Of a DNA stretch of 64,000 nucleotides, positions 26,841 to 35,574 are shown piece after piece; position 1 is the stretch's first letter; each line of letters opens with the position of its first letter. A program made the position numbers and the translations under genes. Below the pieces are notes generated by a model, which saw only the letters and a program-made list of their open reading frames with translations, was not told the origin of the DNA and ran no database searches. Source of the DNA: Ignavibacteriales bacterium (lineage in GTDB: Bacteria > Bacteroidota > Ignavibacteria > Ignavibacteriales > Ignavibacteriaceae); assembly GCA_015709675.1 (NCBI GenBank), contig CP054182.1:4133448-4197447 (forward strand). Reading direction: 5' to 3'.

Positions 26841-27177
26841 CCTTGTGAATCTGGCGGATCAGTGAATCAATCTTCTCAACATAGTCAAGCGTGTCGTCTA
26901 TAAAAAACTTCAGTTCCGGCACGTACCGCAGACTCACCCGGTGGGCAAGCTCGGTTCTTATGAAGCCGGTTCTGTTTTTTATTTTTTCAAGAACATGTTC
27001 ACGCTTCGCTTTGTCAAAAACGGATATATATATCTTTGCCTGTTTTATATCCGGTGAAACTTTTACGTTTGTTATGGTTATAAAGCCAAGCTCAGGATCA
27101 TTCATCCTGGTCAGAAAGATCAGACTGATCTCTTCTTTGATCAGGTTTTCAACCTTTTCAATTCTGTGTGATGGCAT
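26809..27177 (-). CDS. rbfA: Ribosome-binding factor A
   Basis: 122-aa KH-like 30S maturation and cold-shock factor. Landmarks: RIEKVENLIKEEISLIF, GFITITNVKVSPDIKQAKIYISV, and the C-terminal LRYVPELKFFIDDTLDYVEKIDSLI. It lies between infB and truB in the standard order and overlaps truB by 32 bp. Confidence 0.96.
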   Translation of the reverse strand: MPSHRIEKVENLIKEEISLIFLTRMNDPELGFITITNVKVSPDIKQAKIYISVFDKAKREHVLEKIKNRTGFIRTELAHRVSLRYVPELKFFIDDTLDYVEKIDSLIRQIHKDDKPQDNSEA

Positions 27178-27232
27178 AGCTTTCCTTTCGCGGCAAAGAA
27201 GTCAGGGCAATTAAGCCCCCAACAAAAACTTC

Positions 27233-30175
27233 TTAGTCCAGTTTCTTCTTTGTCTCTATCAGTTTATAGGCTTCAATGATATCGCCTATTTTGATATCAT
27301 TATAATTAGCGATACCCATACCGCACTCAAAGCCGGCATCAACTTCCTTAACGTCATCCTTAAACCGCTTAAGCGAGGTAAGTTCTCCGTTAAAGATTAC
27401 GATGCCATCGCGAATGAGGCGTACCTTGTTGCTGCGCTGTATCTTTCCTTCAAGAACGTAACAGCCGGCAACGGTTCCCACTTTAGGCACTTTAAAGGTT
27501 TCGCGTACCTCAACAGAGGCAGTGATTTCTTCACTGACAATCGGGGCAAGCATTCCTTCAAGTGCTGAACGGATTTCGTTAATCGCATCGTAAATTACGT
27601 TATATATCTTTATTTCAACCCCTTCTGCCTCCGCGCTCTTGCGTGCATTCAGATTCGGACGCACGTTAAAGCCGATGATAATCGCGTTAGATGCTGCCGC
27701 AAGAATTACGTCACCTTCAGAGATTGCTCCCACTCCGCGGTGGATAACACGTACCACCACTTCTTCGGTTGAGATCTTCATCAGTGAGTCAGCCACTGCT
27801 TCAACTGAGCCGTCCACGTCACCTTTAACGATGATCGGAAGCTCTTTAACGCCGCCAATGCTTATCTGACGTGAAATTTCATCAAGCGTTATGTGACGAA
27901 CCTGACGGTTATCCTGCTCGCGCTTGAGCTGCTGGCGTTTTATAGCCACTTCACGTGCCGCGCGTTCTGATTCAACCACGATAAACTGATCACCTGCCTG
28001 AGGGGATGACTCAAGACCAAGCACCAGAACCGGAGTTGAAGGACCTGCTTTAAGCACTTTGTTTCCCCGTTCGTCAAACATGGCACGAACACGGCCGTTA
28101 TATATACCGGCAACAAACGGATCTCCGATACTGAGCGTTCCCTTCTGAACCAGCACCGTTGCAGTCACGCCGCGGCCTTTGTCCAGTTTGGATTCCACTA
28201 CAACGCCGCGTGCCATACGATCAGGGTTTGCCTTCAGATCAAGCACTTCGGCTTCAAGCAGAATTTTTTCGAGCAGAAGATCAACGTTCACGCCGGTCTT
28301 TGCTGAAAGTTCAACACTCTGATACTTGCCGCCCCATTCTTCAACAAGAACATTACGTTCAGCAAGCTGCTGCTTAATTCTTTCGAGATTCACGCCCGGT
28401 TTGTCAATCTTATTTATTGCAACTACAATGGGCACATTAGCCGCTTTTGCGTGGTTGATAGCTTCAACCGTCTGAGGCATAACTGCATCATCCGCCGCGA
28501 CAACCAGCACCACAATATCCGTCACCTGAGCACCTCTTGCGCGCATTGCGGTAAAAGCTTCGTGACCAGGAGTATCAAGGAAGGTGATGGTTTTGCCGCC
28601 GCCTACTTCTACTTTGTATGCACCGATATGCTGCGTAATACCTCCTGCTTCACCGGCAACCACATTGGCGCGGCGTATATAATCAAGCAACGAGGTTTTG
28701 CCATGGTCAACGTGACCCATGATGGTGACAATAGGACTGCGGAACAGAAGTGTTTCCTCTTCATCAACCGTATCTTCCAGCTCGGTAGCTGAATACTCTT
28801 TTTCGAAATCAACCTGGAATCCGAATTCATCAGCTACCAGAGTAATGGTCTCCATTTCAAGGCGCTGATTAATGGATACCATAAGACCGAGCCCCATACA
28901 TTTTGCTATTACATCACCAACCTGCACTCCCATCAGATTGGCAAGTTCGCTTACTGCAATAAACTCAGTAACGGTAATTCTGTTGCCCTCGGCCAGTTTA
29001 ATCTCTTCACGGCGTTCCTCTTCTTCAATGCGCTCTTTTTTCTTTTTCTTGCGCATTTGTGCACGGTTTCCGAGTGCCGAGTCATCCATGTTAAGAAGGG
29101 TTTTACGGATATTATCCTTTACTTCCTTCTCATCAATTTCGGTTTTCTTTGCCTTGTGGCGTTTCTTTGAAGGATGTTCTTCTTTTTCTTTTTCCTTGGC
29201 TGCCGATACCGGAGCTTCCTCGTAAGGCTTGCTCTTTACTTTAATCTTCTTTTTCTTCGGTTTGCCGTCTGCATCAGTACCCTGGGCAGGAGCAATGCTT
29301 ACAGTTGATTTAACACCAACACCTTTATCCTGCCTTGGTGCAGGTTTTGGAGGAGTCAGATCAATCGTGCCTTTTACAACCAGACCTCGCGCGGCTCCCT
29401 GTCTGCGGGTGCGTTCAAGCGGATCTTCAATGGTCTTTGTTTTAGGTTTCCCCTCTGCTTCCGGTTTTGCCGTTTCAGCAGGTTTAGCAGCTTCGGCAGG
29501 TTTAACCGGTTGAGGTTTAACTTCTTCTGCCTTAGGATGTTTAGAAGTTTCTTTGTCTTTGGGTTTTTTATCCGATTTTGCCTTGGCTTTTTCTTCTTCC
29601 CGCTGCTCCCGGGTTTTTGGTGCAGTGGTAATTTTCTTATCCGCTGAAGCATCAGCAAAGATTTCAGTCTGAACAACAGGCGCTTCATCAGCGGGCTGTG
29701 GTTCTTGCACTGCAGAGGTTTCCGCTGCTTTAGGAGTTTCTTCCGCCATTACCTCCGGCTGAGGTTCCGGTTCTTTTGCAACCTCCTGCTCAAGCCGGGC
29801 AGCTTCTTCTGCCTCTTTTGCTTCCTGAGCCAGCCGTGCTTCTTCAGCTTCTTTGGCTAATCTTGCCTCTTCAGCTAAACGTGCCTCCTCGGCTTTTCTT
29901 GCCTCTTCAGCTTTTTTGGCTTCTTCAACGGCCGGATCAATATTACCGCGCTGCTCATCAAGCTTCCGCATCTTTTCCCGGTGCTCTTCAAGCTTTTTAC
30001 GGTCTTTCATATACTGAGCGTAAGCCGTTTCTATCATCTCATCCGTAACGGGCGAGTTGATAGTTTTCACTTCAAATCCCTTATCCTTCAGGAACTTGAG
30101 CATCGCATCAGAGGGCTGATTGCACTCTTTTGAGAGGTCGGAAACTCTTTTTTTCTTTTCTTTTACTTCAGACAT
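27233..30175 (-). CDS. infB: Translation initiation factor IF-2
   Basis: 980-aa GTPase that brings initiator tRNA to the 30S subunit. An N-terminal IF2_N module (VSDLSKECNQPSDAMLKFLKDKGFEVK) is followed by a long charged region with E-A-R-L-A-x-E-A type repeats (about 85-145) and Lys/Pro-rich sequence (to about 380). The G domain starts near residue 480 with GHVDHGKTSLLD (G1), DTPGHEAF (G3) and NKIDKP (G4), then the domain II-IV beta barrels and the C-terminal fMet-tRNA-binding domain. It is full length and lies directly downstream of nusA (12 bp). Confidence 0.97.
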   Translation of the reverse strand: MSEVKEKKKRVSDLSKECNQPSDAMLKFLKDKGFEVKTINSPVTDEMIETAYAQYMKDRKKLEEHREKMRKLDEQRGNIDPAVEEAKKAEEARKAEEARLAEEARLAKEAEEARLAQEAKEAEEAARLEQEVAKEPEPQPEVMAEETPKAAETSAVQEPQPADEAPVVQTEIFADASADKKITTAPKTREQREEEKAKAKSDKKPKDKETSKHPKAEEVKPQPVKPAEAAKPAETAKPEAEGKPKTKTIEDPLERTRRQGAARGLVVKGTIDLTPPKPAPRQDKGVGVKSTVSIAPAQGTDADGKPKKKKIKVKSKPYEEAPVSAAKEKEKEEHPSKKRHKAKKTEIDEKEVKDNIRKTLLNMDDSALGNRAQMRKKKKKERIEEEERREEIKLAEGNRITVTEFIAVSELANLMGVQVGDVIAKCMGLGLMVSINQRLEMETITLVADEFGFQVDFEKEYSATELEDTVDEEETLLFRSPIVTIMGHVDHGKTSLLDYIRRANVVAGEAGGITQHIGAYKVEVGGGKTITFLDTPGHEAFTAMRARGAQVTDIVVLVVAADDAVMPQTVEAINHAKAANVPIVVAINKIDKPGVNLERIKQQLAERNVLVEEWGGKYQSVELSAKTGVNVDLLLEKILLEAEVLDLKANPDRMARGVVVESKLDKGRGVTATVLVQKGTLSIGDPFVAGIYNGRVRAMFDERGNKVLKAGPSTPVLVLGLESSPQAGDQFIVVESERAAREVAIKRQQLKREQDNRQVRHITLDEISRQISIGGVKELPIIVKGDVDGSVEAVADSLMKISTEEVVVRVIHRGVGAISEGDVILAAASNAIIIGFNVRPNLNARKSAEAEGVEIKIYNVIYDAINEIRSALEGMLAPIVSEEITASVEVRETFKVPKVGTVAGCYVLEGKIQRSNKVRLIRDGIVIFNGELTSLKRFKDDVKEVDAGFECGMGIANYNDIKIGDIIEAYKLIETKKKLD

Positions 30176-30187
30176 AGATAGTCTTGC

Positions 30188-31438
30188 TTATCCTTCACTT
30201 TCGGTTAGTTGTTCGGTAAGGATTCTGAAAAGCTCATCAATAGAGTCAGGATCAATACCTTCAATCTGTGCAATTTTTTCCTTGCCGGCGCGGAGAACGT
30301 CAAGCGCTGTGTCATATCTGTTTTCGATAAGCAGATTGACCAGCTCCTCGCCGAGTTCTTCACGAAGTTCCGGAAGCTCGATATCCTCATCAAGTTCCAG
30401 GATGGATTTTTTCTCTCTGATCAGTTCTATATCATAACCGGTCAGGCGGGATGCAAGATTGATGTTTACAGCACGGAGACCCACAATGGTTCCCGCCTGT
30501 TTTTCTTCAGCATATATAATTGCTTTTTTGTTGGCTGTGTCAAGTTCGATATTCTTTATCTTGCCGGGGTTAAGAGCGCGGATAATAAGAGTCTTTATAT
30601 CATCAGACCAGTTGAATACGTCTATATTTTCGCCGTTCAGTTCTTTAACGATTGAAGTGATGCGCACACCCTTCATGCCGATACAGGCCCCGACTGCATC
30701 AACACGTTTATCAGTGCTTTCAACAGCCACTTTGGCGCGCATACCCGGCTGGCGGGCAATTGCTTTAATTTCAATAACGCCGTCAAAGATTTCCGGAATT
30801 TCAATTTCAAACAGCCTTCTCAGGAATTCATTATCCGCACGGCTGATAATAACCTGCGGATTCCCTTTATCGCGTCTGATTTCTTTGATTACCGCGCGGA
30901 GTATTCTTCCCTTTATATATTTTTCACCCGGAATCTGTTCATTCTTCGGGAGTACCAGTTCATTTTTGTTATGGTTGACCAGTATATCATGCTTGCGGTT
31001 CTGATAGATTTCACCGATAACAATATCGCCGATTTTCTTTTTATAGTCGGCAAATATCACTTCCTTTTCAATGTCGCGGATCTTCTGGTTCAGTGTATTT
31101 TTTGCCAGAAGAACCAGGCGTCTTCCGAATGAACTGAGAGGAAGGATTTCTATATAATCATCACCCAGGTCAAGTTCATCTTCATTACCGCGTGAGTTTA
31201 CTTCATCAAGACTGATTTCCAGGTCAGGATTTCCGACCGTTTCAACAATTACGCGTGAAAGCTGGCACTCAATATCACCGCGGTCCATATTAACGATTAC
31301 TTCAAAGCGGGCTTCTTCTCCGAAACGTTTCTGAAGAATGGTCTTGAATACCTCTTCAACAACGCCGATAAGATAGTCACGGTCAATGCCCTTTTCTTTG
31401 GCAATCATTGAGAAGGACTCAATTATTTCAGAATTCAT
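30188..31438 (-). CDS. nusA: Transcription termination/antitermination factor NusA
   Basis: 416-aa RNA polymerase-associated factor. The N-terminal polymerase-binding domain (from ESFSMIAKEKGIDRDYLIGVVEEVFKT) is followed by S1 (about 135-200), KH1 (about 230-300, GACIGMKGVRITSIVKELNGENIDVF) and KH2 (about 305-370, IIYAEEKQAGTIVG). A short helix-hairpin-helix-like tail (NRYDTALDVLRAGKEKIAQIEGI) closes it; the double acidic AR repeats of E. coli NusA are absent, usual outside proteobacteria. Confidence 0.96.
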   Translation of the reverse strand: MNSEIIESFSMIAKEKGIDRDYLIGVVEEVFKTILQKRFGEEARFEVIVNMDRGDIECQLSRVIVETVGNPDLEISLDEVNSRGNEDELDLGDDYIEILPLSSFGRRLVLLAKNTLNQKIRDIEKEVIFADYKKKIGDIVIGEIYQNRKHDILVNHNKNELVLPKNEQIPGEKYIKGRILRAVIKEIRRDKGNPQVIISRADNEFLRRLFEIEIPEIFDGVIEIKAIARQPGMRAKVAVESTDKRVDAVGACIGMKGVRITSIVKELNGENIDVFNWSDDIKTLIIRALNPGKIKNIELDTANKKAIIYAEEKQAGTIVGLRAVNINLASRLTGYDIELIREKKSILELDEDIELPELREELGEELVNLLIENRYDTALDVLRAGKEKIAQIEGIDPDSIDELFRILTEQLTESEG

Positions 31439-31454
31439 GCTTATAACTCCTTTA

Positions 31455-31916
31455 TCACTTAAAACTTATTTTAACAACTGCTTTGCGGATCCGGCTGAAC
31501 TCTAATACCAGTTCGCTCTTATCCTTCAGTTCAAAAACCAGGGTGTCTTCTCCGGCGGATTTGAGCTTAGCAGTTACGGAAACGGTTTCATCACCGCTGC
31601 CGGAGTAATCAATCTGAAATGTCCGGCCGGCATGTTTTTTAAATTGTCTTATATCTGTCAGCGGGTTATCAGCCCCGGGGGAAGAAACATCAAGCCGGTA
31701 AGAAAAACCGGGATCAAGTTTTTGTTCAAATTCCTCTGAGATAGCGGTACTGATGCGGGCGCAATCTTCAATCGTAAGTGAGGTTTCTGCATCAGCATAG
31801 ACCTCAATAATCCTGGAGCTTTTGCTTCCGCGGAACTTAACATCAATGAAGATGAATCCGGCGGAGAGCACTGCCTGCCGGCAGATAGTATGTATGGTAG
31901 CTTCTAAATCTGTCAT
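31455..31916 (-). CDS. rimP: Ribosome maturation factor RimP
   Basis: 153-aa 30S maturation factor with the N-terminal alpha/beta domain (IEVYADAETSLTIEDCARISTAISEEFE) and the characteristic YRLDVSSPGADNPL loop followed by the SH3-like C-terminal domain. I choose ATG 31916; a longer frame reaching 31985 would start upstream of the predicted transcript start and has no family similarity. First gene of rimP-nusA-infB-rbfA-truB. A terminator-like hairpin lies immediately before the start. Confidence 0.92.
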   Translation of the reverse strand: MTDLEATIHTICRQAVLSAGFIFIDVKFRGSKSSRIIEVYADAETSLTIEDCARISTAISEEFEQKLDPGFSYRLDVSSPGADNPLTDIRQFKKHAGRTFQIDYSGSGDETVSVTAKLKSAGEDTLVFELKDKSELVLEFSRIRKAVVKISFK

Positions 31917-31921
31917 AAAAC

Positions 31922-31943
31922 AAAAAACGCCCTTTTTAGGGCG
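31922..31943 (-). promoter_or_regulatory. Terminator-like leader hairpin before rimP
   Basis: On the minus strand a six-base stem CGCCCT/AGGGCG (31928-31933 with 31938-31943, 4-nt loop) is followed by six T (31922-31927), then GTTTT and the rimP ATG. It fills almost the whole predicted 5'-UTR. NusA is known to control its own operon through leader terminators in Bacillus subtilis, so an attenuator is a reasonable inference. A purine-rich GGG in the stem is the only ribosome-binding candidate, so it could act on translation instead. Confidence 0.6.
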
Positions 31944-31954
31944 AACTGAGAGTC

Positions 31955-31986
31955 CAAAATTACAATTATTCCGTGAAAATAGCAAA
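31955..31986 (-). promoter_or_regulatory. Promoter of rimP-nusA-infB-rbfA-truB
   Basis: On the minus strand TTTG (31983-31986) and TAATTTTG (31955-31962) are separated by 20 nt, an exact fit to the Bacteroidota consensus. The transcript would start near 31948, directly ahead of the leader hairpin. Confidence 0.65.
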
Positions 31987-32330
31987 TAATTTAAATTATT
32001 GCCTGATGGCGGGGATAATGTGCAATTTACAATCTACAACCCGCGGGGAGCCAAGTATTCTGCGTTAATCTGCGTAATCTGCGGGGGACTCTTTGTGGCT
32101 TAACGCAGGTTTCAGGGAACTTGGGGACTCTGACGACAATGAGGACACTGGGGTTTAATCCTCTATGAAACTTTGCGCCTCACTTTGCTTTCCGCCACGG
32201 TGGATTACGTTAAAATCTTCTTTGTATCTTAGCGCGGGACTTTGGAACAATGGGCTGATACCAGATAAATATTCACAATTCACAATTCACAATTCACAAT
32301 TCACAATTCACAATTCACAATTCACAATTT
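31987..32330. repeat. Gene-free stretch with repeat debris and an ACAATTC heptamer array
   Basis: No ORF is supported. About 32060-32260 resembles dispersed repeat debris (for example the recurring TCTGCGTTAATCTGCG phrase). At about 32272-32330 there are eight head-to-tail copies of the heptamer ACAATTC ending at the stop codon of the next gene. Confidence 0.8.
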
Positions 32331-33374
32331 TCAATTGATTTTCACCACTCTGAACCCGACATCATGAGAATAGTAGTCCGGATTCATGTTCTGACGGTTA
32401 AAGACCCGGCAGTTTGCGGCACTGCTGCGGTATGAGCCGCCCCGGAGGATTTTATATACACCGCTGACCGGCCCGCGCGGATTGGTAACCTCTGCCGAAT
32501 CCAGACATTCCTGATAATATGATGCCGAGTAGGAATCCTGCACCCATTCCCAAACATTGCCGCTCATATCAGCTATGCCAAGCCGGTTTGAAAACTTCCC
32601 CTGCACCGGATAGGTTTTTCCGCCGCTGTTATCAAGATACCATGCATAATTCATTAGCTGTGCTGTTTCATTGGTTCCGCTGTAGCGGGTTGAATCTCCT
32701 CCGCTCCGGGCGGCATACTCCCACTCCGCTTCCGTTGGCAGCCGCACCACAATACCCTGATGAAAGGAAATCCATTTGCAGAACGCGTCAGCATCAAGCC
32801 AGGTTATGTTCACCACAGGTCTTGCGCCGCGGATGCCGTTATCACGAGGCAGAGGCCTTCCTGTCTGCTGGCAGAATTCATCATATTGTATATACGTGAT
32901 TTCAAATGTACTTATGGAAAACGGGCTGAGCCGCACCGGATGGACGGGAAGTTCGTCTGCATCCCCCTCCTGATATATATCCCCCATGGCAAAGACACCG
33001 CCGGGGAGTTCGGACCAGCTGAAGGTGATTCCTGAGGTCACTTTATTCATGATAATATCATTTTGCGTTACCTTGCCTCTTCGTATATAAAAGGTGCGGG
33101 ATTCCACATGATATCCAGGCAGTGAAGCAGTCACCGTATAGGTGCCCTGCCCCAGGTCGTAGAATGCATAAGATCCGCTTTTATCCGTGGTGACGGGATT
33201 GCGCCACGGATCTATGGTGATAGTAACCCCCTGAAGTGTTTCACCCGAAGTGTTCATAACCACCCCCTTAATGGTTGCGTAATCCGATACGGGAAGAAAC
33301 ATACCGGGATCACACGCCTGAAACAGGTAAGATGAAAAAAGAAGGACGATCAGCAAACCGGCAGAATATCGCAC
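32331..33374 (-). CDS. Lipoprotein with CarboxypepD_reg-like and FGE-sulfatase (SUMF1) domains
   Basis: 347-aa exported lipoprotein. An N-terminal hydrophobic stretch ends in a lipobox (LFQAC). Then follow a carboxypeptidase-regulatory-like beta domain (about 35-110: IKGVVMNTSGETLQGVTITID, YTVTASLPGYHVESRTFYI) and a formylglycine-generating-enzyme-like domain (about 125-347: GGVFAMGD, VNITWLDADAFCKWIS, RLPTEAEWEYAAR, GNVWEWVQD, ending GFRVVKIN). Such proteins are often non-catalytic or modify unknown partners; no sulfatase is nearby. I choose the GTG at 33374, with GGAGG five bases upstream and a -10 box at 33416-33423; the ATG at 33446 lies upstream of the predicted transcript start and would bury the signal peptide. 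Confidence 0.85.
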   Translation of the reverse strand: MRYSAGLLIVLLFSSYLFQACDPGMFLPVSDYATIKGVVMNTSGETLQGVTITIDPWRNPVTTDKSGSYAFYDLGQGTYTVTASLPGYHVESRTFYIRRGKVTQNDIIMNKVTSGITFSWSELPGGVFAMGDIYQEGDADELPVHPVRLSPFSISTFEITYIQYDEFCQQTGRPLPRDNGIRGARPVVNITWLDADAFCKWISFHQGIVVRLPTEAEWEYAARSGGDSTRYSGTNETAQLMNYAWYLDNSGGKTYPVQGKFSNRLGIADMSGNVWEWVQDSYSASYYQECLDSAEVTNPRGPVSGVYKILRGGSYRSSAANCRVFNRQNMNPDYYSHDVGFRVVKIN

Positions 33375-33415
33375 AAAACCTCCGCACCTTCTGAAAAGTA
33401 TTGTTAATGTAACTT

Positions 33416-33423
33416 CAAAATTA
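33416..33423 (-). promoter_or_regulatory. Candidate -10 box of the SUMF1-domain lipoprotein gene
   Basis: TAATTTTG on the minus strand fits TAnnTTTG and would give a leader of about 35 nt to the GTG start at 33374. Confidence 0.45.
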
Positions 33424-33459
33424 CCCTTCCCGCTTTTCAGAATCAATCACCTATTTAAT

Positions 33460-33600
33460 GGATAAGGGACAATGGATAATGGATAATTGATAAGGGAGAA
33501 TTTTTGTTGGATTGTGTTTTCACAATTCACAATTCACAATTCACATTTCACATTTCATACTTCATACTTCATAATTCATAATTCATAATTCTTAATTAAT
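33460..33600. repeat. ATTCACAATT/ATTCATAATT microrepeats at the left edge of the phage-like cassette
   Basis: The gap between the lipoprotein gene and the phage-like genes contains GGATAATGGATAATTGATAA (about 33470-33495) and then a run of CACAATT, CATTT and CATAATT heptamers (about 33520-33597). No ORF is seen. Confidence 0.8.
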
Positions 33601-33679
33601 GCCGATCCGGCTTGACTTGGCTAAGTTAATTACTTAGGTTGTGCCCCAGAATACAAATATTTTACTTAGGAACATTGAT

Positions 33680-34270
33680 ATGAAAATTTCAGCAAAACTT
33701 TCCTCCGCCTCCTCCATTTTTCAGCTTGCTCTGAACAATAATGCCCGCTCACCGCTTCATCCTGAGACCGCATCCTGGAAAGGAAGGCTGGCATCTGAAG
33801 GATATTATATCAGCAAAACCCGCCTCAAAGCAGCTGACCGGCTTATCAAATCCCTCTACAAGGAAGATCTCCGGGATGCCTTCCTCCACTTTTCTCTGTT
33901 TGATGACAGTTCAATAACCGGGTGCAGCGTGCCTCTCTTTTTTAATCAGAACGGCAGTCAGGAACCGTTTGAAGGGCATCTGAACCTGATTATTGGCAGC
34001 TCTCCGGAGAACGAACCCGCGGAGATTTTTACTCTGCTTCCTCTCACCTCCCCCTTTCTGCTGATTAACACGGGAAAAGGGTTCTTTCTTCACTGTTCTG
34101 ATACCGGAGCCGTTCCCGGACTTTATATAGCAACAGCGCTTGATGAGGATATCCCCGGCAGAATCCGGCTTTCAGGTATCTCTTTCGGGAGGAAACTTAC
34201 CATGCATGAAGAGAAAACTTTCCGCACGGCACTCAGCCGTTTCTTCAGCAGCAAGGGAGGCCGGAAATGA
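33680..34270 (+). CDS. Unknown protein, first gene of the Mu-like cassette
   Basis: 196-aa soluble protein that I do not recognise. It starts at ATG 33680, behind AGGAA, rather than at the upstream in-frame start at 33641. The N-terminus is basic and polar (MKISAKLSSASSIFQLALNN), with YYISKTRLKAADRLIKSLYKEDLRDAFLHFSLF resembling a helical region and a beta-rich second half. Its stop overlaps the ATG of the portal gene (ATGA), so it is translationally coupled to it. The position before the portal suggests a packaging-related or Mu gp27/gp16-like role, but this is only context. Confidence 0.65.
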   Translation: MKISAKLSSASSIFQLALNNNARSPLHPETASWKGRLASEGYYISKTRLKAADRLIKSLYKEDLRDAFLHFSLFDDSSITGCSVPLFFNQNGSQEPFEGHLNLIIGSSPENEPAEIFTLLPLTSPFLLINTGKGFFLHCSDTGAVPGLYIATALDEDIPGRIRLSGISFGRKLTMHEEKTFRTALSRFFSSKGGRK

Positions 34271-35331
34271 ATCTCCCCCTCTTAACAAAAGAAATCGCCC
34301 TAAGGCAGTCGGCGGATTATTATCAGCGCTTTATGGCGGCTCTGCCCGACCCTGATCCGGTTCTGCAGAAAACCGGGAAAGGAATTGAGGCATACCGCGA
34401 ACTGACTACCGATGCGCATCTCTACTCGGTTATCCAGCAGAGAAAAGCCGGGGTGCTGTCGCTGCCGCGGGAGGTAACCGGAGAGTCATATATACAGCCC
34501 GTTATCGAATCGCTCCTTGAACGGCTTGATTCCGATACTCTTATATCCCAGATACTAAACGCGCCTCTGTTCGGCTATACCGTGCTTGAGATAACCTGGG
34601 AGCCGGTATATATAAACGGCAGAAAGTGGATACTGCCGGCGCGGGCTGAGGAAAAACCGCAGGAATGGTTCCGCTTTGATCAGATGAACCGGCTCCGGTA
34701 CCGCTCACTCAGCAGTCCGGAAGGCATTCCCCTGCCTGATAAAAAATTCCTGCTGGTGCAGAATGACGCCACATATATAAACCCCTACGGCGAAAAAGTG
34801 CTTTCAAGATGTTACTGGCCGGTTCTCTTTAAGAAAAACGGGCTGGAGATCTGGGTCAGCTTCACCCAGCGCTACGGACTCCCGTTTGTCATCGGCAAGC
34901 AGCCGGCATCATCAACCCCCGAAGCTTCCGCGGAACTGATGCAGACTCTTGAGGAAATGATTACCACCTCCGCGGCGGTTATTCCTGATAACACTTCGGT
35001 AGAAATTATCAGTTTCCCGAGCGGGGCATCAATAGATGCATACCGCTACTTTCTGGAATTCATGAATAGTGAAATTTCCAAAGCAGTACTCACACAGACT
35101 CTCACAACCGAACTTCAGCAGCGCGGTTCCTACGCAGCCGCGCGTACCCACAGTGATCAGCTTGCAAAGCTTCATCTTGCTGACGCGCGTCTCGCTGAAA
35201 AAACCATAAACCGGATGCTCAGATGGATAGCGGAGATAAATTCCCCCGCTGCTGATGCCGCATCAATCCCCCGCTTCCGGTTTGATATATCCTCACTCAT
35301 CCCTGAAACCAACAAGGAAAACCATGACTGA
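34267..35331 (+). CDS. Mu-like phage portal protein (DUF935/gp29 family)
   Basis: 354-aa protein resembling the DUF935 portal family of Mu-like phages, the ring through which DNA is packaged. Visible landmarks: TTDAHLYSVIQQRKAGVLSLPREV, LNAPLFGYTVLEITWE, FRFDQMNRLRY, ERYGLPF-like TQRYGLPFVIGKQP, and QTLTTELQQRGSYAAARTHSDQ near the C-terminus. It is slightly shorter than Mu gp29 (about 500 aa). Coupled at both ends: ATGA with the previous gene and an 8-bp overlap with the next. Confidence 0.8.
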   Translation: MNLPLLTKEIALRQSADYYQRFMAALPDPDPVLQKTGKGIEAYRELTTDAHLYSVIQQRKAGVLSLPREVTGESYIQPVIESLLERLDSDTLISQILNAPLFGYTVLEITWEPVYINGRKWILPARAEEKPQEWFRFDQMNRLRYRSLSSPEGIPLPDKKFLLVQNDATYINPYGEKVLSRCYWPVLFKKNGLEIWVSFTQRYGLPFVIGKQPASSTPEASAELMQTLEEMITTSAAVIPDNTSVEIISFPSGASIDAYRYFLEFMNSEISKAVLTQTLTTELQQRGSYAAARTHSDQLAKLHLADARLAEKTINRMLRWIAEINSPAADAASIPRFRFDISSLIPETNKENHD

Positions 35332-35563
35332 AATTCTTTCCCCCGAACTGATTAAGCTGGTGGTTAACGGCGGCGTGACGGCTGTTATCTTTATCATCTG
35401 GTATATATCCTTCACCCGGATCACCCGGCAGAATCAGGAAGCGATGGATCACCTCATCCGGCTCCTGCATGAGGATATTAAGTACAAGGAAATCCTGACC
35501 GGCCTGCTCAACAGGGTTGAACTGAAGCTGGATTTTCTTAATAAGCAGTATCCTCCCCACTGA
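35324..35563 (+). CDS. Small single-pass membrane protein in the phage cassette
   Basis: 79-aa protein with one membrane helix (about residues 12-32: LVVNGGVTAVIFIIWYISF) and a charged helical tail (HLIRLLHEDIKYKEILTGLLNRVELKL). It could be a holin-like or packaging-associated membrane protein, but there is no recognised family. Its ATG lies inside the end of the portal gene; its stop is directly followed by the AGGAGG of the terminase gene. Confidence 0.65.
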   Translation: MTEILSPELIKLVVNGGVTAVIFIIWYISFTRITRQNQEAMDHLIRLLHEDIKYKEILTGLLNRVELKLDFLNKQYPPH

Positions 35564-35574
35564 CAGGAGGCCTT

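Noticed and set aside
30459-31004. 181-aa plus-strand ORF
   Set aside because: Antisense to nusA KH domains, no own features.
31917-31985. Longer N-terminus for RimP (start at 31985)
   Set aside because: It would start upstream of the predicted transcript start, cross the terminator-like hairpin and add residues without family similarity.
33375-33446. ATG at 33446 as start of the SUMF1 lipoprotein
   Set aside because: It lies upstream of the predicted -10 box and would place 24 residues before the signal peptide; the GTG at 33374 has GGAGG at the right distance.
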